NCBI RefSeq assembly: GCF_000090795.2
Contig: NW_003546416.1
Coordinates: 34,440 to 98,439, forward strand
Source: Amphimedon queenslandica
Lineage: Eukaryota; Porifera; Demospongiae; Haplosclerida; Niphatidae
Direction of reading: 5' to 3'
Length of the DNA stretch: 64,000 nucleotides
Positions 40,701-52,300 of the stretch are shown here, piece after piece. The position numbers were made by a program, and so were the translations under genes. Under the pieces are notes generated by a model. The model was not told the DNA's origin and made no database searches. It was given only the letters and a program-made list of their open reading frames with translations. The stretch's first letter is position 1. Every line of letters starts with the position of its first letter.

Positions 40701-43700
40701 CAGTACCAGAGTATCCTCCTACTGTTAGTATATATTCAGTACTACCATCACTAACGTTAAATGTAGAGTAGTTAGCATAAGTTGTGTTCCCCTCAAAGTC
40801 TCCCAGGTCCACTCTTAGTGTGTTTGATCCTTCTTTAGTAAGACGATGAATCTTGCTCAATCCTAACCAAAACTCACCAGTAAGGTCACCAAATCCATTC
40901 TCATAGTCAGTCCAGTTCCTATAGAAATCAACAGATCCATCTTGTCTCCTCTGAAATACAGTCCATCCACCACCATCAGTCTCCATATCACAGTATACCT
41001 GTGATACAATATAGTGTATCATTATAAATGAAGAACTAAGGATTTAACTAACTTCAAATGGAGTCCCTCCATCAGGATTAATAGTATAAACACCACTTGC
41101 ATTATTACCATCCTCAAACAAGCTCTTACAATCACTGAGATCTATATCTATAATATGTACATTATCTACTCTTATTGTTATAACTAATTATTCCTGCTAT
41201 ACAGTATTGTACCTGATGGACATGACTTTGGTCGTATTTTAGGACATAGAATGTATTTATTAGCACCAGGTTCCCTGATAGTAACAGACTGTCCTAAGTT
41301 ACTAACAACACAGCATACTCTTAGATACAATGATAGTCCACCTGATCCAGTATTAGGACAGTCAGTAGTCATACAATAAGATCCTTCAGTAGGAACTGTC
41401 AGTAGCACTAACAGTAAGAAGAACAATGACCCATGATCCATTGTAACTAGCTAGTATGGACTGGAGTGCTGCTGTTGGTTTGGCTGATGCCTAGTGTAGA
41501 TGACCTTGTAAAAAAAGATGGAGAGTAAAAAAGATAGAGAGTCCAGTTGTAGACTTTATATTTGGAGTAATTACTTGTTTTATATGAAAGGAAATTTTCA
41601 TGCTTTGACGATCAGGCTTTATTCTTAGAATGAATTCCATGTGACAGGTGTAATTTGTTTGAGCATGTAGCAATTATTCTTAGTAGAGTAAATGCCATAG
41701 ATGCATGACACATTGACCATCTCATGTAATAATAAATGTACTGTGGTAGTAGATATAATGTTAGTTTAGATGCATAGTGGAATGTAGTCACTCACACCTG
41801 TAACATGTTTTTCTACATGAACAAATCATCCTTCATTAGATGCTAATTATATTTTACTCATTGATAGATGACTCCCACCATTGGTATATATGAAGAGAAT
41901 GAAGACACAAGAGATAAGTCGGTTACTCCTCCTCCTTTCTCTCCTGATACAACCCTCAAACCGAAACCGATACCGGTACCACATCCTCCAGTTCCTGCTA
42001 GTGACAGTGAGGACGAGACATGGGAACTGGAGCCTATCCTGTCTCCAACCTCGGATGCTGTCAGCCCTCCAGTTCAAACTCAAACCTCACCATTATTCCT
42101 TGAGCTTAGTTACTCGTTGAAACACTGTCCTAGCTTGAAAAAGAGGGAGGACGAGAGAGGAGATGAGAGAGGGAGAGATGCTGGAGAAGAGAGCAAGAAA
42201 TATGAAAGAAGGGGAAAGAAGGAGAGAAGTATTGAAATGGATGAGGATACATTGACTGAGCCTTTGAAGGAAGGAAAACTGCCATTGTGCTTAAGTAAGA
42301 AGTTACATTGAAATATAGCATTTTTATTAATAATTGAAATGTGCTTTGAAATTAATGGCTTCTGTATGTATGATGTAGAATTTTTTGGCTGTGAATGCTT
42401 TTTATATTTTTGAAAATTAAATCACTCAAAGCTTACATATATTTCTTTTTTTCAATGTAGAATCGCTTCTCTCGAGTTTTCAGTTAGAGGGTGACTCTCA
42501 CTGTTCGTTACAACTTAATCTCACGTTTTATTCTCTTCTTGACTCTGAGGGTGAGAGTCTTGATGAGGAGGAGAAGGAGGAGGAGGAAGAGGAGCAAAAG
42601 AGAACAGAGTTTGATCCAATACTGATGATGCAGCAGCACTTCCAAAGGATAGCCAGATCACTTAAACACAAAGTATGGAGGAAATAAATGAAAATTGTAA
42701 CGTTCTTGCAAATTTTATATCTTTTCTAAAAGCTATTTAATGCTATAAACTTTAAACAATCAATCGACTGTTAGTCTCAGTTCTTTGTTAATAATGTATT
42801 TCTCCACAGGTTGAATGGTTAATTCAGGACGAGGTTCTCTCCAGATCAAGGGAGCTAGTTAGTGAAGGAGAAGGAGTGAGTCCATCATTACTCCAGTCAG
42901 TGGCATCTCATGTTCAGAGCAGTTCAGGGAAGTACGTCAACTGCTTGTTCAATCACGAGGTCATTAAGTTTGTGTTTGGAGCACAGAACTCAATGCATCA
43001 GTTCTTGCAGGTGAGCAAAGAAAGTATAATGTACATGCATGGTGGGTGTCTTTGGTGTGGCAACTTAATGGCTGTTTGCCAAAATAAAGTTTGATGTTTT
43101 GGACTGTTATGTGCATGCTCAATGATATGGGTATAAATTTGACTAATTTAAGCATACCAATCTTTAACTACAAGATAGCTGCCAAAATTCTTTCATCAAC
43201 TATGTATGCATGTACGTGTACACTAGTCTAGCTATTGGGTGTGTTTTTCTATCAACCAATAATTGAGCTCCTTTATTATAATCATAAAATTTTTTCCACT
43301 TTTATGTAGTCTTTATTTCTCATTTTTGATCTGTCCTCTCTCCCTCTTTCTCTCCCTCTCTCTTTCTCCCTCCAGCAACTTGAAGACATTAAGTTAACTG
43401 CATACACAATCCACAAAGCGAGTGACGACTACTTCTACCTCACTCCTTGCACCCATTCCTCCTCTGCCTACCCTCTCTTCAACTCTTCCTCTCAGCGTCA
43501 ATCATCTTCACTCTCTCCCTTACACGTCCCAAACAAAGACAAGAGATCTCTCCATGGTCGCTGTAGCACCCCCTCCCCCTCTCCTGCTCCCCCTCGTTTA
43601 ACCATTAGACACAAACGAAGCGTCTCGTGGACGGCGACTTCTTCTTTACCGACCCACGTGTCCCTCTCCACCCTCTCTCCTCTCCCCACCCCTCAGTCTC

Positions 43701-46700
43701 GTAGTAGTATTAGTTCTATCAATGGAGCTGGTACTGTTGATTATTATGCCAGTAGGTCTAACAGCACTGCTAGTTTCATTAGCCCGTTGTCTCCTTTTAA
43801 TAATGTCCTTAATGAGGAGTTGTTCTGGATTGTAATGAGAGTGCTGCCTTCTAAAGTTGAGGTCTATGTACACAACAGGTAGGCATATTAGTATATTATT
43901 AGTATATTCTAGTATATTTTAGTATATTCTAGTATATTTTAGTATATTTTAGTATATTTTATTTATAAATTGTTTTATTGTTTTAGGTGTTCGTCTAAGG
44001 ATTTTATTGCTGATGATAACTCGGGCATAAAGAAGTTGTGTAGCTCAATTCTATCTGCAATCAGTAGAGTGTGTAAAAGGACAAATCAGGTATTATCAAT
44101 ATTTATTTATTTATTCATTCATTTATTTCTTTGTTTATTTATTTGTTTGTTTATTTATTGTACAGTGGCACTTGTTGAAAGAGTTATTGGATACTCATGT
44201 ATGTAGCCCACTACTTCTTCCCGAGTCCCAATCGGATGAGTGGGTACGACACACTGTGAGTCATCATGGAGACATTATATATGGAGGAGAGAGATTCTAC
44301 CAGCAGCAGTTTGAGTGTGAGAGACAATGGAGACACCATATCACCCCACACTGGAGACTAAGGACAATGAAGAGTAAGGAAAGAGAGGCAAAGAGCAGCT
44401 GTGTATGTATGAGGACATCTTTGTAATAATAAGGACACCTTTATAATGAGGACATTTTGTAATGTCCCAATTAGTACAAGCCTATACAAAAGTACCTCTG
44501 AAATGAGGACACCTCTGTATTAAGGACAGGTAGTGTGGACCTAATGGTGTCCTTAATAAAGAGGCTACACTGTACATGTATTAAGGACAGGTAGTGTGAG
44601 CCCAACGGTGTCCTTAATAAAGAGGCTACACTGATATTATTATTTATTTATTATTTTTATTTATATTCAGATCAGACTCCATTACGTATCACCAGAAATG
44701 CACTGAATGCGTTTGCAGTTACCAACAGAACAGACATATATGTCCTTCAAGATGTGACTGAAGGAGGAGAAGAAACAATATTCTATTTAAAGTAACAAGC
44801 GATTTCATGTTAAACTGGTTTACTGTCCCTGTTAAACAGGATCAGTGAGTCACTCTGTGAAGTTGAAGGAGATTTCGTCGATCAAGATGAAGGAGGAGGT
44901 GAAGATGCAGCAAGATGTGACACTAGAGCTACTAATGAAGTTGAAACTATGAGTATATCATCAGTTGGAGAAGTAATAATCCTAAAAATAGATTATAATT
45001 ATATTCTTTTATATTTTTGACAGTTGCAGACTTCAAAGCATCTCAGCTCCTCCAGCTTCAGTATCAATAAAGACACTAAATCCTGTGAGAGCATTGTCCT
45101 TGAACTATTTGGAATCACTGAACCAAGTAAAGACATACAATTCAAGGAATATTCCTATTCTATTTCTATTCTCCTATACATGCATGTATCTTTTAAGACC
45201 ACTATACACCAGACAATGCTATTGCAAGCAATCTGTGGTTACTTTGATCTTCAGGCAACACTGTAATGCCTAGAATAGAAAGCTGTTCTATTCTAGGGCA
45301 ACACATTGCTTACAACATCAAAGTAGCCACAGATTTCAAGCAATAGAATTACCTCATATATAGTGGCTTTTCTACTATAGTCTACATGAACTTCATTAAC
45401 TGTATTTTCTTTCTGTCTACATTAGCTTAATTAACTGGTTTTTCTTTCCTTCCTTACTTTAGCTGTTACCCTAAAGAGCAGGTTACAGCGTGTCATACAA
45501 CTAAAGTTAGATGATGCTGCTCTGGAGCTGATGTGCTCCTCCTACACTCGAAACCTCCGCCTCTACCTCTCTCCAGCTGACATCGAGTTCCTGCAGCCAT
45601 TACCCAATCAACCGTCGGAAGTCGTGTCCCTCCTCCTTCCTCAGTGGATCCCAAACCCTAATGCTTTCTTCTTTTACCTTCTACAGCAGCTGTCACTAAT
45701 GTTCCTTCAGCCTCAATATACGTCAGTGCTTGATACTAAAGATAGGGTCTTGTTAAAAACCCCGCCAGAGCTTTCAACGGTATTGAAAGACTCGTCACTA
45801 CCTCTTGAGCTAGAGCAGGATTATCTGTTTTTGCATATCAGACCAGTTAACAAAGGAAGAGGTAAGAGAATATACTAAGATATACTGAAATATCCAAACA
45901 TGCACTGAAATATCTAAACATGCACTAAAATATCCAAACATGCACTAAACAACGATATATCGTGCTATTTTTTTATAGGTATGGGTCTTATATCAGCTAG
46001 TTTGGTATCTCCTGAGGGACTCATTCTCCCGCCACTCCCCGGGATCAAGCCAAGCCCCGCCCCACTCCAGACTCCGCCCACACTAGAACAGGCAACACAA
46101 GTAGAAACGATAGAGTCCTTTCCAGTGAGAGACGACACTAGGTACTCCGTCGGTTTCCATATATGGGAAAGAGGAAACGTTGCTCTACCTAAACTGAAGC
46201 AGACGCTGGTACTCTGCGTTAAACGGAGTCTCTTAGATACTTTATTTGAGTCTCATTACCTCCAGATACCAGTCGCATCAATCAGCGAGGAAGAGATAGA
46301 AAAAAGACTCTCTCCTGGTCTACTCCGATCCGTCGTCTGTAAGACCCCATCCATAGATCAGGGATCCTTTGTTAATGTCACTCTTGACAGTTCAATGGAA
46401 GGTAGTTCTACAGTTGCCCCACCCTCTGTTAACACTAGCGGAGATACCATGAGAACCTCGAGCTTCTCTGAGATTAACGAGGAGGATGCTATGGAGGACG
46501 TGGGTAAGGGAGGAGGAGGAGATTGGGAGCAAAAGGAGAAGTTGAGACGAATACAGAGCACTAAAGAGAACTTACTCAATCAAGCACGGACTGGATTGCT
46601 AGGCAGTTTGAGTGAGGGTTACACTCGTTTTCTGCCCCTTTTTCTTCATAAAATGGAAGAGTTTGCCTCTCCTGTCTTATACCATCAAGAATGGGCGTTA

Positions 46701-49353
46701 CCTTCCAACTACTCCATCACTCCTCTTCTCTCTCACACAGTCTCTTATACCTCTTCGTCTCTCTCAGAAATGAGTTTCAGTTTATTCAAATACGATAAAT
46801 TAGATCAGACCTACTCCAAGATACCCCTGCCTAGTGATAAGACTCCACCCAAAGCCACACCTATTCCAACTGATTACATTTTGATTGGTCGCGACCTCCA
46901 GCAGTGGAAGGAGAGCTCTGATCCTAGCGATCCAACGAAGCACTTTGAGGAGGTGTGGTCTGATGCATTAAGGTGCTTACCGCTAGCGTCCTGGAAGGAA
47001 GTAGGCATGGCTTCTTTACCTCTTCAAGCTGCCGCTAAAAAACATAATTGTTTTGTACCTCGTCATCAGTTTTTAATGGGAACTATTGGGCGTGGCAAGG
47101 TACATGTACATTTACTGATACATATACATGTTTTTATGTTGCATAGAAAGTTTGAGCTGATTCCGATCAAAATTAGATTTTTTACAAATTTTTAAGTTGC
47201 TAAAAAAATCAGGCCAAAGTCCCTGTACTATAGTACACAAAAAATTTAGAATATCCTTATGTACATGCCTTGATTCTCTCTCTCTCTCCCTCAGTTTGAA
47301 GTCTGGCTGTACAATGTATCAGAGACTCGACTCAGGAAGCTCAAAGTCCAACTAACCTCACTACTGAACTGGCAGACGACAAGGACTGGTTTCCTCCATC
47401 AGCTCCTCTCACAGAAAATGGGACTCTTCCATCATACGACTGGCAAAGACATATCCCCAGCTGTCCAGCTGGCGAATAAATACTGTACTACTCCTCAGAA
47501 TATTGGGATCATTGTGAAGCAAAGCAGACCACCTCCTGAAGAAATGGTGAGAAGATTTAGATGTACATGTACATATACATGTACATGTACATGTATGTTA
47601 AGCCAATTTCTAATTATAAGTATGTGTACTAATTTTACTGTCTATTTTAAAAAGTGGTTCTACTAACTGTATAATTTTCTTTAATTTTTAGTTAAAAATA
47701 ATAATGTATATTAATAATTAATGATCTTATTATAAATTTAATTTTTCTAAATTATTTCTATTTTTTCTAGTCGCCAGCTACTATTACTCGTCAGTTCTCG
47801 CGTTCAGCTCCGCCCACTCCTCAAATTGAACTGGATTCATTCTATCAGGACAAACAACCTCTCTCTCCTCTTCCTTCTAAACCAAGTGACCCTGTCACTC
47901 GTCACGGGATCCAGTTTCGTGAGATGCTCTCCCATCAAAGAGAAACTGCAAAACAGAAGGAACTACTTGGAAAGGTATATAGGCAATCATTGTAATAATT
48001 ATGTTACTTGAAAAGATATTAATATCGCTCAAACTTTCCACATACAATGTAACATAAAAAGATCATCGTGTATCAGAAAATATACTAAAAATTGGTTTGG
48101 AGTTATTTTGAAATTTGCTCTAGGTCTTTTCCCAAAATTTTCTAGTTGTAAATAAAATTGCTCATAATGAAAATATTATACTTTATAGCACTTGATACCA
48201 GTGTAGTATTAACATTTGATAATTCTCTAGGTATTTGAATCATGGGAGCAGAGAGGCATAGACAATTCTGCTCCAATCAGCACTGAGGTCATCGCTAAAC
48301 TGAAGAGGACCTCTCGTCTCCTTCACTTCTGCTCCTCTCCCCTCCTCTTCTTTCCTGGAACAACAACCCAGTCCATCAAAGAAGGAGGAGGCGCTAAAGT
48401 GGGAGGAGCCTTTCAAGACGAACAAGTGAGAAAAAGAAAAGAAATATATTTTATTAAATTGTTTTAAAATTATTTTTAGGATTCTACCTGGACCCAGCTA
48501 CTTAAAGATAAGTTTCTCCACGAGTACACGTCTTACCTGCAGACTTTAAAATTTCATCCAATTAACGAGAGACCTCCGGCTAGCCAGGCTCGGTCTCGCC
48601 ACACCCCTAGCCCCACCCACTCCGCCGCATTTCACGACCATGAGTCCCTTGGTCTCTATAAGTGTCTGCAGAGATCATGGAGTAATGGAGGGATAATGCT
48701 AGTTGAGTTACTGTTCAAAGGGTCGGTATTTCACGTCATGCTCTACTCTATAGAATGTTCTAGATTAACAATGACACACCTACCATCGTTTGAGGTAATT
48801 AACGAATTTAATTAATAAAAATGGAGAAGTGATCAATAACAAGTAACAAAATTAGTATTTATTTAAATAGCAACAAAATTACCATTATAGAATCATGTAG
48901 TATAGTAATAGTGCCTTTTCCTAATAAATCTTTATTTTTACATGTACATCTATAGTTGCATTTGAGCTGATCAAATCGTTATTTTAAAATTCTCTCTCTC
49001 TCTTTTAGGTTTCCGACCGCTTCTCTCAAGAGTGTGGGCGTATGAAAGACTTTATTCACGTTCACTCTTTCACATATGACTTCCATATAAGGACGATACT
49101 GAGCATCATTCAAAAAAGGATCAATATCGACGGAACACTTAACGTACACCACCTCTTGAACCGGCTCTGTAAACACTACCAGAACCCACCACTTTATATT
49201 AGGAACAGGATCTGTAAAGGTAAGATTGATGGAGTAGGATTCACACTGTGTTTATTAGTAGCACAAAAATTAAGTGCATGTAGAATTGATATTGATATTC
49301 ATAGCAATAAAGTTTCTTAAACACAGCATCAAAAAATTTATACTATTATAATT

Positions 49354-49386
<33 letters not shown>

Positions 49387-52300
49387 GATCATTATTGTTA
49401 TTATTTTTTCTTTAGAGACATTATTAATGAGTCTCTCAGTAACGATGGAGTCTCTAATGAAGCACTTGCTATCAAACTGTAAGGAGTATAGCCTAGACAC
49501 TCTCGAGTTACTACACACCAAAACCAACAGCTCTGATTCAGCCACACCCACATCAACCACTCTCTACGAGGTAGCACTAATGATCGACCTGTCAAACATC
49601 GGGAACGTGACCACACCCGAAATATCTCGTCTGATTTACGACACTCGTGAACAATATCATGTAGTTGTCCTTGCCATACTGAGTAACGGCCAATCAGATT
49701 CTATCTCCACCCATAACAAGAAATCCTTGTCACTAAGCGTGTATTTAATACTTGTGAATAAAGTTGAGGTGTACCCTCGTCTAACCGTCCTTTCTCCTTT
49801 AAGCAATCATAGTAACATAACGTCCCCAACTAGCTTTACCCTGGGGAGTGGAGGACATAAAATGGAGACATTGCTGGAGGTGGAGAAGGAGAGAGAGAGC
49901 AAGTTGAACGCGTCTGTGAGAGATCACAGACGAAAGTTAGGGTACGGGAGTTTGAACACACCCAGTGCTGTGTCTGAGGTAGTCATCAACCAAGAGATTA
50001 TTGAAGAGGAGATGAGTGGACTTAAGGTACCTAATAATCTATTTATAGTGATGGACTTAATAATCTATTAATAGTAACTTAAATTATTTAATGATCTATT
50101 TATAGTAACGGGCTTGGTAATCTATAATAGTAACTACCTTAATAATAGTAACTGACTACTTTAATAATCTATTTATAGTAACTTACTTAATATTTTTCTA
50201 ATAGTAACGGACTTAATAATTCACTTATTCGAATGTTATTATTTTCTTTTTCAGAGGCACTTTACTAATATTATTAATTCTGCTCAAAGTCACGTGAGAC
50301 GAAATGAGCTTTGGAAGAGGTTACTTTATGGAGGAGGAGGAAACAAAATAGTAAAAAAAATAATATTTAAAATTAAAATGCAACTCCTACCTCTCTCTTT
50401 TCAGATGGAAGCATTATCAGTTATGGAGTTCCAGGAACTATTGCAATTAGTGACTTCGTGTAGATTGGAATCCATTGATTCTCAATTAGTTCATTTCCAG
50501 AAGCAAACCAGAAAATGGTACAAGGGGCTCTTCCAGTAAGTGTAATACAATTTTATTATTCATTTTCTGATACATATTGATGTACTTTTGCTATGTGGAA
50601 AGTTTGAGCTGATTCCAACAAATAGTTTTTGAGTTATGCCCATTTTAAAAAATGCCCAATTTTTGAAAAATACCCAAGGCTATAGCCCATGGTTTTTTCC
50701 AAAAAATGACTAAACAATGACCCCCAATTTTTGTTACATTTTCTGATACATATTGATGCCCTTATGCTGTGTAGAAAGTTTGAGCTGATTCCAACTTCAA
50801 TTTTTCAAGTTACAGCCATTTTAAGAAAATCCCAAAATTTAAAAAAATACCCAAGGCCATAGCCCATGGTTTTTTCCAAAAAATGGCCCCAAAATTACCT
50901 CCAATTTTTATTACATTTTCTAATACATATTGATGTACTTATGCTGTTTAGAAAGTTTGAGCTGATTCCGACTTCAATTTTTCAAGTTACAGCCATTTTA
51001 AGAAAATCCCAAAATTTAAAAAAATACCCAAGGCTATAGCCCATGATTTTTTTCCAAAAAATGGCCCCGAAATTACCTCCAATTTTTATTACATTTTCTA
51101 ATACATATTGATGTACTTATGCTGTGTAGAAAGTTTGAGCTGATTCCGACTTCAATTTTTCAAATTACGGCCATTTTAGAAATTCCCAAAATTAAAAAAA
51201 ATACTCAAGGCTATAGCCCATGGTTTTTTCCAAAAAATAACTCCAAAATCACCCCCAATTTTTATTACATTTTCTGATACATTGTTAGGTTGTTTGAGGA
51301 AAAGTTCCATGGTATGTTCAAGTATTTTACTTCAAAAGTCAATGGAGTCAAATATGGAGTAAGAATGAGCTTTAAATAATGAATTACAATTACCATTGTC
51401 ACAATAATACTGTATACACATGTATATGTATTATACAAGTAAATAAAAAATCATTAAAATGGAAAAGTAAAGTAGTAGAATTGGATTGTAAAAAAGTAAA
51501 GAAACAAGAGGGTACTTGCAAACTGGTGTGATAACAAATCCTACACCACTGCATGAAGAATATTACCCAAAAGCATTGTAATTATCCACACAGGCTACCA
51601 CATTGATGGCTGACTCACTGAGATTGTTATTCTGCTCCTGGAGATTATTCTGACTATTTTTATATGGTACTGTAAAGCTACAAAAATTAATATGAGATGT
51701 GCTAAATTAAATCTAATAGTACTTGCAACTGCAGTGGCACAAACAGTGAGCTGATGCTGTCTTAGTAGTACCTGGAATGCTGGTAGTTTAACTCATGCTT
51801 TTTGTTTCTAAAGGCTTTTCTACACTTGAACCAGTTCCAGAAGTCAGCTCACATTGAATGCGCATCAGGTGATTCCACGCTATCTTCAAGATCATGTATA
51901 TTTTGATAGTATTTCTGATCCAGCTGCCATTGGTTATCTATTGAATGCGCATTCAAACCACATATGGAGGTGGTTTGGCTTAATGTGCATTGAAGTCAAT
52001 GCGCATCAGGTGTAGAATGACTGGAACCAGTTTCAAACCAGTTCAATGCGCATTAGAAGTGCTAGTGTAGAAAGGCCTTAAGAACTTTTCAGTCACTTGG
52101 TTATTCTCAAGCGCAGCACAGGATCTGACACTCAACTTTTTTATAATAATTAGCTTTTACAAAGATTATATATATAAATATATACCTAATTTAACAGTAT
52201 AAAGAGGGAGCAACTACAGTTATTGCAAATAGTATATATTAGCTTGTTTTTGATTCACTTGTCTTTGTTCTTAATGTCTTAGTCCTCAAACTTACATGTA

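Larger units (their letters stand above)
21128..41867. other. Giant SZT2 intron 18 hosting the antisense FReD gene cluster
   Basis: The GTGAGT donor after AAAGAG at 21127 and the acceptor before 41868 are both phase 0. Flanking exons match consecutive parts of SZT2. All other SZT2 introns are under 3 kb, while this one is 20.7 kb and holds 12 minus-strand FReD genes plus remnants. The terminal stretches 21128-21412 and 41442-41867 have no gene. Confidence 0.9.

Noticed and set aside
41847-42083. Minus-strand frame over SZT2 exon 19
   Set aside because: Antisense of the Pro/Glu-rich SZT2 exon; no domain.
43498-43873. Minus-strand frames opposite SZT2 exon 22
   Set aside because: Low-complexity antisense of a real coding exon, with no family resemblance.
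49270-49560. Poly-Asn minus-strand frame
   Set aside because: It is the (GTT)n microsatellite read on the other strand.
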